DNA of 32,279 bases from an uncultured Clostridia bacterium (GCA_947629945.1 CANRFR010000018.1:1-32279), one strand, 5' to 3'. Shown: positions 24,764 to 32,157, counted from the first letter of the stretch. Made by a program: numbers and translations. The notes: generated by a model from the sequence alone, not told the origin.

Positions 24764-25477
24764 TTAAAGTAACTTCTTGTACAAGGACGCTTTCAGTTTG
24801 CTTACTGAGCGTCCTTGCGGCTTTTTCTCCGTTTTTGCGGACAGCTTGTTGATAAGCGTCCGTTCGACTGCCGAGGCTGAAAATTCAAAGCTATCCTCGG
24901 TAGATACGACTTTACGCTCATCGGTCAAAATACCGTCCGCAAAGGCAAGTTCCATGGCTTTGTTTGCGTTCATCCAAGTGGTATCGTCCATCATGCGGGC
25001 AAGCTGCTTTCTCGGCAGACTTGTCTTGATTTCGTAGGCATTGATGATGCTTTCCTTGACCTCAGACAGCATATCTATCGCCTTTTCCATATCCGCGTGA
25101 TCTCCGAAAGCCACGGTCGCGGGGTTGTGAATCATCATCATTGCGGTAGGAGCCATAAGCACCTTTGTTCCCGCCATGGCAATAACAGATGCCGCACTCG
25201 CTGCTATGCCGTCAATTTTGACTGTCACATCGTTTTTGTAGTCCATGAGCATCGTGTAAATCTGGCTTGCGGCGATACAGTCGCCGCTGGGCGAGTTTAT
25301 CCAAATCGTGATAGGACCGTTCCCGGCGAACAATTCTTCCTTGAACATCGCCGGAGTAATGTCGTCGTCATACCAGCTTTCCTCGGCGATAGTGCCGTAC
25401 AGTTCAAGTATTCGCTCCTTGATTTCCTCGTCTGTTTCGCTGTTCCGAATAATTTGATTCTTCCAGTTCCAAAACTT
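24764..25477 (-). CDS. ClpP-like prohead maturation protease
   Basis: About 237 residues. The start at 25477 (MKKFWNWKNQ) is chosen because AAAGGAGA precedes it; a Met three codons upstream is too close to that site. The ClpP fold is visible as PITIWINSPSGDCIAASQIY, DGIAASAASVIAMAG with the nucleophile Ser96 and MMMIHNPA with His119. It cleaves the capsid delta domain during head maturation. The gene overlaps the end of the portal gene by 74 nt, which is typical for coupled translation. The C-terminus (LSAKTEKKPQGRSVSKLKAS) is basic and probably a scaffold/capsid-binding tail. Confidence 0.93.
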   Translation of the reverse strand, partial: KFWNWKNQIIRNSETDEEIKERILELYGTIAEESWYDDDITPAMFKEELFAGNGPITIWINSPSGDCIAASQIYTMLMDYKNDVTVKIDGIAASAASVIAMAGTKVLMAPTAMMMIHNPATVAFGDHADMEKAIDMLSEVKESIINAYEIKTSLPRKQLARMMDDTTWMNANKAMELAFADGILTDERKVVSTEDSFEFSASAVERTLINKLSAKTEKKPQGRSVSKLKASLYKKLL

Positions 25478-26735
25478 CTTCATCGGTTTCATTCTCCTTT
25501 CCGCTGCTTGCCGCGAATATTCCCGCGTCACGCAGCTTTGTCATATTGCCGTTTATAAGGTACAGATCGCCGCCCTCCTCTGTAGGAATGCGGTCGAGGT
25601 TTTCCAGCTCCCGGATATCGTTTGCCGACATCCAACCATTCTGTCTTGCGGTCGCATACCCGTTCATACGGCTTGCGTAATCGCCGCGCAGCAATCCCTC
25701 AACATTGAACTTCACAAAACACGACTTCTTTTCATTGGGAGTAAACAGCGTCCGCTGAATGGACTGCTCCCACCTTATGACCCACGGGTCAAGCGTGTAT
25801 TTCACGAACTCCAAGGACTGCTGCTCGATATTGGAAAACGAGGACTTTTCCAGATCGCCCACCATGTGCGGTGGAACACGGAAGATCCTCGCTATCTCGT
25901 TTATCTGAAACTTCCTCGTTTCCAAGAACTGCGCCTGTTCCGGGGATATTGAAATAGGCGTGTATTTCATTCCTTCCTCAAGCACCGCCACCTTGTTGGA
26001 GTTGCCGCTGCCGCCAAAGGTCGACTGCCAGCTGTCCCTTATTCTCTGCGGGTCTTTCAGCGTTCCGGGATGTTCGAGAACACCGCTCGGCTGTGCGCCG
26101 TTGGCGAAGAACTTACTGCCGTATTCCTCGGTCGCAATTGCAAGTCCGATAGCGTTCTTAGCCATTGCGATAGGCGAGTAACCGACAAGACCGTCAAAAC
26201 CAAGTCCCGGAATATGCAGAACATCAGACGGATTGAGCCGCACTGTAAAGCCTTTCATCGTGTGCGCTTCATCGGAAGAACGTATGTATTCGTAATAGAG
26301 CCGCCCGTCCGCATCGCGGTTCACGCTCATTTTGTTCGGCATAAGCGGATACAAAGCCACAACTTCGCCTTTGCCGTTGCGTATTATCTGCGCGTAGGCG
26401 TTACCCCAAAGCAAGAGGTGCGTCATGAGCGTTTCACGGAACACGAACGAGGTCATTTCGGGGTTAGGCTCGTCGTGGAGCAACAAATACAGCGGATGGT
26501 CGATTGCCTTTTCTTTCCCGTTGTCCTCTTTATAACGATAAACGTGGAGCGGAAGTCCCGCTATTGCTTCTGACAAGATACGCACACAAGCGTATACCGC
26601 CGTCATCTGCATCGCAGAACGCTCCGTTACCGCTTTTCCCGCAGAGCTGCCGCCCATATAAAAGGCATAGCTGCTGCCGGGAGTTCGGTTTTGGGGCTTG
26701 TCACGGGATTTGAACAAGCCGGAAAAGATACCCAT
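25404..26735 (-). CDS. Portal protein (HK97 gp3-like)
   Basis: A 443-residue protein, MGIFSGLFKSRDKPQN, with AVTERSAMQMTAVYACVRIL and AGLPLHVYRYKEDNG at the start and LLLHDEPNPEMTSFVF then LLLWGNAYAQIIRNGKG. The later NEIARIFRVPPHMVGDLEKS and FSNIEQQSLEFVKYTLDPW are characteristic of the family. It forms the dodecameric DNA channel at the capsid vertex. AGAAGGAAGTGA precedes the ATG. A terminator and the Fic moron stand between it and the terminase genes. Confidence 0.97.
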   Translation of the reverse strand: MGIFSGLFKSRDKPQNRTPGSSYAFYMGGSSAGKAVTERSAMQMTAVYACVRILSEAIAGLPLHVYRYKEDNGKEKAIDHPLYLLLHDEPNPEMTSFVFRETLMTHLLLWGNAYAQIIRNGKGEVVALYPLMPNKMSVNRDADGRLYYEYIRSSDEAHTMKGFTVRLNPSDVLHIPGLGFDGLVGYSPIAMAKNAIGLAIATEEYGSKFFANGAQPSGVLEHPGTLKDPQRIRDSWQSTFGGSGNSNKVAVLEEGMKYTPISISPEQAQFLETRKFQINEIARIFRVPPHMVGDLEKSSFSNIEQQSLEFVKYTLDPWVIRWEQSIQRTLFTPNEKKSCFVKFNVEGLLRGDYASRMNGYATARQNGWMSANDIRELENLDRIPTEEGGDLYLINGNMTKLRDAGIFAASSGKENETDEEVLELEESNYSEQRNRRGNQGANT

Positions 26736-26761
26736 ATTGAATCACTTCCTTCTAAAAATGA

Positions 26762-26792
26762 GCATAAGAAAAGCACCTCCGAAGAGATGCTT
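26762..26792 (-). terminator. Terminator after the Fic moron
   Basis: On the minus strand AAGCATCTC (26784-26792) and AGGTGCTT (26771-26778) form the stem, followed by TTCTTATGC. It lies about 49 nt downstream of the Fic stop and just before the portal ribosome site. Confidence 0.65.
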
Positions 26793-26840
26793 TCATTTAT
26801 TATTGTTCTGAATCCCTTAATTCTGCGGATATTTTAAGGA

Positions 26841-27890
26841 TCATTCGTTCCTTACATATCGTGTATTCCTTGATGCACCGATACGCTTGATTTGACCCGC
26901 CTTTACCATCTTACCCAGAACAGATTCCACTGTTGTCGGGCTGATATCCGGGTGAATGGCACAGATCTCCGCTTTGGATATGGGCGTCAAGCTGCCAAGT
27001 ACAGTTGCTTCGATGCGGGCGGTCTTTGTGACTTTCTTGCCATGCACGATTGCAAACCGTTTGTCCAGTTCCTTATAGCACATATACAGGGTAGTGAGGA
27101 AATTCTGTATAAATGGGAAGTAGTCGTTCTCGTTGGTGTTCCAGCCGGCCGAAGACTGTTGCAGCGCCTCATAATAATATGCCTTGCAGTTATTGATCTG
27201 CTCCTCAAAAGAAATGTACTTACCGGCATCAAAACCGTTTTTGTAAAGAAGCAGGAGCGACAGAAGCCGCGACATTCTGCCGTTGCCGTCCCCGAACGGG
27301 TGGATGCAGAGGAAATCCAAGATCACGCAGGGGATCAGCAGAAGCTGATTGATGTTTGCGTTGGAGCAAGCGTCCGCATAGGCAAGCTCCAACTGTTCCA
27401 TAGCAGCCTTTGTCTCGGCTGCGGGGGTCGGACGGAAGCGAACACTTCGAGTGCCGTCCGGTGCGACCTCTAAGATCACATTGTCTGTATTCTTGTATTG
27501 TCCGGCATATTCATACCCGGCAACAGACATCATCATCTCATGCAGCCGTAGAATATCCCGTTCATTGAAAGACAGATGCTCATATCCGGTATGAATGATA
27601 TTCAGAGCATCACGGTATCCGGCGATCTCCGCCTCGTTGTGATTCAGCGGTGCGCTGCTCCGGTTCACGATTTCCGCAATACGCCGATCGCTGGTGACGA
27701 TACCCTCGATAGCATTGGAGCTTTTGACCGACTGTACCTTTGCCACAGCTTCCAATTCGGTGAAAACCTGCGCATATTCTTCCTTCCGAACGCCTGCAGC
27801 GGTGCGCAATGAATAGATGCTCCCGGTTATACCGATAAGGTTTGCAGGGAGCAAACCGTTATCCAAAAATGAATAATCAAACTTTCTCAC
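26841..27890 (-). CDS. Fic-family AMP transferase with built-in inhibitory motif
   Basis: About 349 residues. The Fic motif HPFGDGNGR is at about 187-195, with the catalytic His first. The N-terminal helix carries SNAIEG (about 58-63), which fits the (S/T)xxxE(G/N) inhibitory motif of class II Fic proteins. A winged helix lies at the C-terminus (SKAEICAIHPDISPTTVESV and the wing). Such proteins AMPylate a target, often a topoisomerase or elongation factor in related toxins, and are held off by the Glu of the inhibitory motif. I chose GTG at 27890 because GGAGGG is 6 nt upstream and the upstream in-frame ATG lies before the promoter's -10. It is an inserted moron between portal and terminase genes; the target is unknown. 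Confidence 0.92.
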   Translation of the reverse strand: MRKFDYSFLDNGLLPANLIGITGSIYSLRTAAGVRKEEYAQVFTELEAVAKVQSVKSSNAIEGIVTSDRRIAEIVNRSSAPLNHNEAEIAGYRDALNIIHTGYEHLSFNERDILRLHEMMMSVAGYEYAGQYKNTDNVILEVAPDGTRSVRFRPTPAAETKAAMEQLELAYADACSNANINQLLLIPCVILDFLCIHPFGDGNGRMSRLLSLLLLYKNGFDAGKYISFEEQINNCKAYYYEALQQSSAGWNTNENDYFPFIQNFLTTLYMCYKELDKRFAIVHGKKVTKTARIEATVLGSLTPISKAEICAIHPDISPTTVESVLGKMVKAGQIKRIGASRNTRYVRNE

Positions 27891-27914
27891 AATATCCCTC
27901 CGTTTCTGCATATC

Positions 27915-27943
27915 ATTATACCTCTTTATATGCAAAAAGTCAA
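27915..27943 (-). promoter_or_regulatory. Near-consensus promoter for the Fic gene
   Basis: On the minus strand TTGACT (27938-27943), a 17-nt spacer and TATAAT (27915-27920). The start of transcription would fall between the -10 and the GTG at 27890, which rules out the upstream ATG at 27935. Confidence 0.9.
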
Positions 27944-28019
27944 GTGGATAAGGGAATTTTCTGAATATATTTTGCTATATTATATGCAGAAATGGAGTTT
28001 TTTATGCATAAAATCACAG

Positions 28020-28043
28020 AAAGAGCCGATTGCTCGACTCTTT
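28020..28043 (-). terminator. Hairpin between the 70-aa gene and the Fic promoter
   Basis: AAAGAGTCGA-GCAA-TCGGCTCTTT on the minus strand forms a 10-bp stem with one G-T pair, followed by a weak T tract (TTTCTGTGATTTT). Probably a terminator of the terminase transcript. Confidence 0.6.
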
Positions 28044-28068
28044 CAAGGTGTGTTCTCGCCGCTTTTGT

Positions 28069-28281
28069 TTAGCGTACCTCGCTGACTTTGATATCGAAGT
28101 ATGCAATGTGATGCTCTCTTGCGTAGGCGCATAACCATTCGTCAGCCTCTACAAAATCTTCAAAGGTCCTAAGCGTTACCCAATCCGTGCGACCGGGCGT
28201 GTATGTTCTGATCCCGTTCTCAACCGTGGTCTTGCCCTTGCCTAAAACCCTTAAAACCTTCGCTGCCCATAATCTTTTCAT
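28069..28281 (-). CDS. Small hypothetical protein (70 aa) under a conserved leader
   Basis: A 70-residue basic protein beginning MKRLWAAKVLRVLGKGKTTV and ending FDIKVSEVR. It has the aromatic segment DWVTLRTFEDFVEADEWLCAYAREHH and no recognised domain. Its ATG follows GGAGGAAAAAGAA and the structured leader at 28304-28350. It sits between the terminase and the Fic moron, on the same strand. The leader suggests common control with the terminase and amidoligase operons. Function unknown. Confidence 0.6.
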   Translation of the reverse strand: MKRLWAAKVLRVLGKGKTTVENGIRTYTPGRTDWVTLRTFEDFVEADEWLCAYAREHHIAYFDIKVSEVR

Positions 28282-28303
28282 TTCTTTTTCCTCCGTGTTT
28301 TTG

Positions 28304-28361
28304 TTTTCCGTAGGGCTTGTCCCTTTCGGTAGTTACATATTAACTCTAAAGCCGCATTATA
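28304..28361 (-). promoter_or_regulatory. Conserved structured leader, copy 1, with -10 box
   Basis: The 47-nt core (28304-28350) nearly matches two other leaders in the window. It starts TTTAGAGTTAATATGTAACT on the minus strand and continues ACCGAAAGGG, then CCCTACGGAAAA. CCG pairs with CGG and GGG with CCC around a short loop. A TATAAT (28356-28361) lies just upstream of the core. Upstream of it lies the end of the terminase gene; its own gene is the 70-residue ORF. Confidence 0.75.
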
Positions 28362-28433
28362 TCAAGCTTTATTTGAGAATAATGTACACAAATATTCGGA
28401 GGAAAAATAGTGTATTTTATGGCTTGTTTTCTC

Positions 28434-30035
28434 TCATATAAAAAGCAAACCCCGCTCATCGTAAACGCTCTCGCCCGTGTCATTCCCGCACCGAATAGCC
28501 CTGTCCAGAGCCATTATCGTGGCGATCGCGCCGTCAATTTTCTCGGTGGACTTTTCCTTGTCCGCCTTAATGTTCCCGGCGGGGTCGGTGCGAATGAAAA
28601 TGTTATCCATATTCCACCGCAGAACGGGATTGCCGCCGTGAGCTATCTTCTGCTCCAAGGTCAGTTTCATCAACTCTTTTGTCGGCGGGCTCATATCCTT
28701 GAAACCCTGTCCAAACGGCACGACCGTAAAGCCCATGTTTTCAAGGTTCTGCACCATTTGAACGGCTCCCCAACGGTCGAAAGCTATCTCACGAATGTTG
28801 AACCGTTCACCAAGACGCTCGATGAACTTTTCGATAAAGCCGTAATGCACTACATTTCCCTCGGTGGTCTGAATAAACCCTTGACGCTCCCACACATCGT
28901 AGGGAACATGGTCGCGGTTCACTCTCAAAGCAAGTGTTTCTTCGGGGAGCCAGAAATACGGCAAAATCTGAAATCTGTCTTCTTCATCTTTCGGCGGGAA
29001 AACAAGCACGAAAGCGGTCAAGTCGGAGGTAGACGAAAGGTCAAGCCCGCCGTAGCAGACCCGACCTTCAAGTTCATCTTCATTTACGGGAAACGCACAA
29101 GCGTCCCATTTCTCCATCGGCATCCACCGCACCGCTTGCTTTACCCATTGATTAAGCCTTAACTGCCGGAAAGAGTTCTCCTCTCCCGGATTCTGCCGTG
29201 CGGAATCGCAAGCCGCCTGAACTTTGTCAATGCCGATAGTTTCACCGAGCGATGGATTTGCTTTCTTCCAGACCTTCGGTGAAGTCCAATCCTCACATTC
29301 ATCTGCGCCGTAAATAACAGGGTAGAAGGTGCTGTCGATCTTTCTGCCCTCAAGAATATCCTTTGCCTTTTGATGAGTTTCATAGCAGATACTGTTAGTA
29401 TCTGTTCCGGCTGTCGTGATAAGAAAATACAGCGGCTGCATACGAGCATCACCGCTGCCTTTGGTCATAACATCAAACAATTTTCGGTTAGGCTGAGTGT
29501 GCAGCTCATCGAAAACAACACCGTGTATATTAAAGCCGTGCTTGCTATACGCTTCGGCCGAAAGCACTTGATAAAACGAGTTTGTCGGCGTATAAATAAT
29601 ACGCTTGGTAGCAGTGAGTATCTTCACCCGCTTATTCAAAGCCGGACACATTCGCACCATATCCGCTGCCACATCGAAAACGATAGCCGCTTGCTGCCGA
29701 TCTGCGGCACAGCCGTAGACCTCGGCGCGTTCTTCGCCGTCGCCGCAAGTAAGCAAAAGAGCGACCGCCGCAGCGAGTTCGCTCTTTCCGTTCTTCTTGG
29801 GTATCTCGATGTATGCCGTGTTGAACTGCCGATAACCGTTCGGTTTTAAAATGCCGAAAAGGTCGCGGATTATCTGCTCTTGCCAATCGATAAGCTCGAA
29901 CGGCTTTCCCGCCCATGTGCCTTTGGTGTGGCACAGGCTCTCGATAAAAGCTACGGCGAAGTCCGCCGAGTCCTTATCGTAGCGGCTGTCCTTTGCTTTG
30001 AACTTGGTCGGCTTGTACTTTTTCAGTTTTCGCAA
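28434..30035 (-). CDS. terL: Large terminase subunit (HK97 gp2/Terminase_1-like)
   Basis: About 533 residues from a TTG at 30035 (start MRKLKKYKPTKFKAKDSRYD), preferred because AGAGGTGAG lies just upstream; an earlier in-frame start at 30134 has no site and would overlap another gene. Walker A is IPKKNGKSELA (about 79-85), Walker B VVFDELH (about 173-179), and the RNase H-like nuclease acidic motif GGLDLSSTSD (about 330-338). It packages DNA through the portal by ATP hydrolysis and cuts the concatemer. No small terminase gene is visible between it and the window edge. It follows a 47-residue ORF and leader copy 2. Confidence 0.96.
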   Translation of the reverse strand: MRKLKKYKPTKFKAKDSRYDKDSADFAVAFIESLCHTKGTWAGKPFELIDWQEQIIRDLFGILKPNGYRQFNTAYIEIPKKNGKSELAAAVALLLTCGDGEERAEVYGCAADRQQAAIVFDVAADMVRMCPALNKRVKILTATKRIIYTPTNSFYQVLSAEAYSKHGFNIHGVVFDELHTQPNRKLFDVMTKGSGDARMQPLYFLITTAGTDTNSICYETHQKAKDILEGRKIDSTFYPVIYGADECEDWTSPKVWKKANPSLGETIGIDKVQAACDSARQNPGEENSFRQLRLNQWVKQAVRWMPMEKWDACAFPVNEDELEGRVCYGGLDLSSTSDLTAFVLVFPPKDEEDRFQILPYFWLPEETLALRVNRDHVPYDVWERQGFIQTTEGNVVHYGFIEKFIERLGERFNIREIAFDRWGAVQMVQNLENMGFTVVPFGQGFKDMSPPTKELMKLTLEQKIAHGGNPVLRWNMDNIFIRTDPAGNIKADKEKSTEKIDGAIATIMALDRAIRCGNDTGESVYDERGLLFI

Positions 30036-30063
30036 ATTCTCACCTCTTAAAACTTTGGGATCA

Positions 30064-30207
30064 TCAATTGACCGCCGCGATCGCACTGTTTTGGCATTCG
30101 AGAATCGCCGCTGCCATTTCAGCAGTAAGCTCACCGCTTTTGGTTTTCTCCTCGATGAGTGCCCTTGTTGCGTCCAGAATGTTCTGTATCTTTTCTTCTC
30201 TTGTCAT
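30064..30207 (-). CDS. Small helical ORF upstream of the large terminase
   Basis: A 47-residue protein, MTREEKIQNILDATRALIEE, ending ECQNSAIAAVN, with GGAGGAAAGCACA before the ATG. It is too short for the usual frame listing but has a good ribosome site and follows leader copy 2 directly. Helical and charged, it occupies the position where a small terminase subunit would be expected, but it shows no DNA-binding HTH and is too short to be one. Function unknown. Confidence 0.6.
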   Translation of the reverse strand: MTREEKIQNILDATRALIEEKTKSGELTAEMAAAILECQNSAIAAVN

Positions 30208-30229
30208 TGTGCTTTCCTCCGTGCTTTCG

Positions 30230-30277
30230 TTTTCCGTAGGTCGTTGTCCTTTCGGTAGTTACATATTAACTCTAAAA
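30230..30277 (-). promoter_or_regulatory. Conserved structured leader, copy 2
   Basis: This copy matches copy 1 along nearly its whole length, including TTAGAGTTAATATGTAACTA and the CCG/CGG stem. The inner stem is AGG with CCT in place of GGG with CCC, and a -10-like TTTTAT lies just upstream. It precedes the 47-residue ORF and the terminase. Confidence 0.75.
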
Positions 30278-30291
30278 GCACATAAAAGCAA

Positions 30292-30326
30292 GCGGTTTTC
30301 GCACAATAATCTGCACGAAAAACCGC
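30292..30326 (-). terminator. Hairpin after the zinc-ribbon gene
   Basis: GCGGTTTTTCGTGCA pairs with TGCGAAAACCGC on the minus strand, with an internal mismatch, followed by TTGCTTTT. It lies about 18 nt after the stop of the small zinc-ribbon gene and probably ends the amidoligase/cyclotransferase transcript. Confidence 0.6.
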
Positions 30327-30343
30327 TGTTGTATCTGTATATC

Positions 30344-30541
30344 TTATGCCTGATAAGTGCGATGTATCGTTTCCATGATAAGCTCCTGTTCTTCTGGCTT
30401 GATACCGATGCTTTCAAGAGCCTCACGAGTGCCGCAGTCCGGGCAGATCGGGGAACTGTCCACTCTCGACAGTGCAGGAATACCGCGATAGGATTTTCCG
30501 CACTTTGGGCAAATCCTTATGCGTTCAGTGTTTTCTTTCAT
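30344..30541 (-). CDS. Small zinc-ribbon protein
   Basis: A 65-residue protein, MKENTERIRICPKCGKSYRG then ICPDCGTREALESIGI. Two CPxCG knuckles form a zinc ribbon. The C-terminal helix (EEQELIMETIHRTYQ) is plain. It overlaps the end of the cyclotransferase-like gene by 17 nt, so it is translated with it. It may bind nucleic acid or a protein partner; no specific function is known. Confidence 0.75.
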   Translation of the reverse strand: MKENTERIRICPKCGKSYRGIPALSRVDSSPICPDCGTREALESIGIKPEEQELIMETIHRTYQA

Positions 30542-31001
30542 TAAGCACCCTCCTTACTCTTTCCACCGCACGTTTCAGAAAACGCTTGTCGAACCCGAAA
30601 TCCTTGTAGCCTTGCAAGCACGTTTCAAGGTAGAACTCGCTCGGCAATCCGAGCCTACTATCCTCGTTCATGAAGTAGTAAAAAGCCTTTTTCCTTGCCG
30701 GTCTGCCGCCGTTTAAAGGGGTCACGTCAAGCGTTACCTCGGCTTTCGAGTAGAACCTCGGAAAGCCCTCGTAGCGGTCGAGTGCGGCTTCGTCAGAGGC
30801 TGTGACCTCCCATACACCAACAGGAACCTTGCCGCCGATTTTCGGATCGACCGAAAGGTAGTACCCGCTCCCCGAACCGCGAAAGGTCAGTGTATTGTTT
30901 TGGAGAACCGCTGTGCCTACCGCCTTTGCCGTAGGGCAGCGGTACTTCATTTGCTCCAAATTCAAGTTGCTGCCGTAAGCCAAATAATAACGTTTTGCCA
31001 T
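30525..31001 (-). CDS. Gamma-glutamylcyclotransferase-like (AIG2/GGCT) protein
   Basis: A 158-residue protein. YYLAYGSNLNLEQMKYRCP is the family's substrate-binding YGSNL motif, and YEGFPRFY holds the Glu that is catalytic in relatives, after DEAALDR. The beta-barrel pattern and length agree with GGCT. Relatives split gamma-glutamyl amides to give 5-oxoproline, or trim peptide-linked amides. The start at 31001 has GAAAGGATT upstream. It sits next to an amidoligase-like gene, a pairing described for peptide- or wall-modifying systems in mobile elements by Iyer, Aravind and co-workers (recalled, not checked). It may reverse or remodel the amidoligase's product. Confidence 0.88.
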   Translation of the reverse strand: MAKRYYLAYGSNLNLEQMKYRCPTAKAVGTAVLQNNTLTFRGSGSGYYLSVDPKIGGKVPVGVWEVTASDEAALDRYEGFPRFYSKAEVTLDVTPLNGGRPARKKAFYYFMNEDSRLGLPSEFYLETCLQGYKDFGFDKRFLKRAVERVRRVLNERKH

Positions 31002-31047
31002 TTGAAATCAATCCTTTCAAAAGGGCTTGTATCGCCGTGAAAAGCAC

Positions 31048-31104
31048 CCTTCTACCACCTAAAGACCTCCGTAGAGGTCGGTGGAAGGTATAAGGCTACC
31101 TTCC
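31048..31104 (-). promoter_or_regulatory. Mutually exclusive hairpins upstream of the cyclotransferase
   Basis: CCTTC (31048-31052) pairs with GAAGG (31084-31088), with CCACC/GGTGG and GACCTC-CGTA-GAGGTC inside. GGAAGGTA (31083-31090) can instead pair with TACCTTCC (31097-31104). Both use the same GAAGG, so only one can form at a time. This looks like an attenuator or RNA switch in the gene junction; inference. Confidence 0.5.
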
Positions 31105-31113
31105 TTGAGCCCT

Positions 31114-32087
31114 TCAAGCGGCTCTGCCATTGCGAAATGCGGTATCTCCATCAAGCCGCTTGGTGAGGATTTCTCTCGCTGTTGCGAACTCCTCGCCGAT
31201 AAAGCCGAGCCTTAAAAGCCAAGTCCTCATAGCGTACTTGGGGTTTTCGGTCTGCTGGGGCTTAGGGCTTGCGGTCTTGACTTCCTTTGCCATTTCGGAA
31301 AGCGCCAAGCAAAGCTGAATGTAGCTTTTAAGCTGTCCTGCGTGAAGTCCATTCTGCTTGCCGTTGCTCGGAGCGTCGAATTGGAAAAGTCTGAACTCGA
31401 CTGTGCCTTTCGTAAAGGTCGCGTGGAGGTTTAGCAATATGCGCATTATGCGCTTCGCACAAAACGCTAGCGGCTGTCGTTGTAGTGGGCGTCCCGACCG
31501 TAGTTAGCGTTCTGAGTGCCGTACCAAATGTCCGCAAGCTGTGCCATTGTTGTGGGCTTTTGCTTGTTGAGGTTCGCTAAGAAGCTGGGGTTTACCATTT
31601 TGCAGTAGCGGTTCATTCGGCGGCTGTCGAGGTTAAGCGCGCTTGCGAGGAGTTGCTCGTGGCTTGCCATAATGTTTGCCAAGTTCCTCAAAGTCTGCGG
31701 CGTATGCCCTTTCGCACCGATGTGAATGTGTACCCCGCAGCCCCTTGTCGCATCGCTCTTGGCTCCTGCCCTGCGAAGTCTGCGTATCAGTTCTTGCAAG
31801 ATTTCGATGTCTGCGTAGGTGAGGATCTGGGTCACAAGCTCGCACTTTTCGCTGTCGGGTCCCGCTATGCTTACGTCCTTTTGGAATTTCCACTCGCGCC
31901 CCTCGCCGTCCCAAGCGGAGTAGGTTTCGTAGCCGTTTCTACCGCCTGTGTATTCAACTCGGCTCGTTCCGAAGAAGTCTGCCGCTACTTTAGCTGCCGC
32001 TTTTCGTGTAATGCTGTTCATTTCAACCTCGACCCCTATGGTCTGTTTCTTCATTTCGGTGATTTGCTTGGTGGTTTTCTCGCTCAT
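31114..32087 (-). pseudogene. Amidoligase-family enzyme, split by a frameshift
   Basis: The N-terminal part (about residues 1-206, start at 32087 with GGAGGACATTACA before the ATG) has IGVEVEMNSITRKAAAKVAA and CGVHIHIGAKGHTPQTLRNL, typical of amidoligase (COOH-NH2 ligase, glutamine-synthetase-like) enzymes. It stops at a TAG (31467-31469). The C-terminal portion continues in another frame with LLNLHATFTKGTVEFRLFQF and LHAGQLKSYIQLCLAL. A 35-nt stretch with the palindrome GCGCATTATGCGC (31441-31453) separates the Arg codon and the Leu-Asn-Leu-His motif. A -1 shift across it would also restore the frame. It is either a broken gene or a frameshifted one; the broken reading is more likely. It lies after leader copy 3. 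Confidence 0.75.
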
Positions 32088-32109
32088 TGTAATGTCCTCC
32101 GTTTTGTGT

Positions 32110-32157
32110 TTTTCCGTGGGGCTGTTCCCTTTCGGTAACTGTATATTAACTCTAAAA
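32110..32157 (-). promoter_or_regulatory. Conserved structured leader, copy 3
   Basis: The core has TTTAGAGTTAATATACAGTT on the minus strand and the same CCG/CGG outer stem, with GGG and CCC inside. The sequence differs from copies 1 and 2 at several positions, mostly outside the stems. It precedes the amidoligase gene. Confidence 0.75.

Noticed and set aside
27935-27935. Upstream in-frame ATG as the Fic start
   Set aside because: It lies between the promoter -35 and -10, so it would not be on the transcript; the GTG at 27890 has GGAGGG at the right distance.
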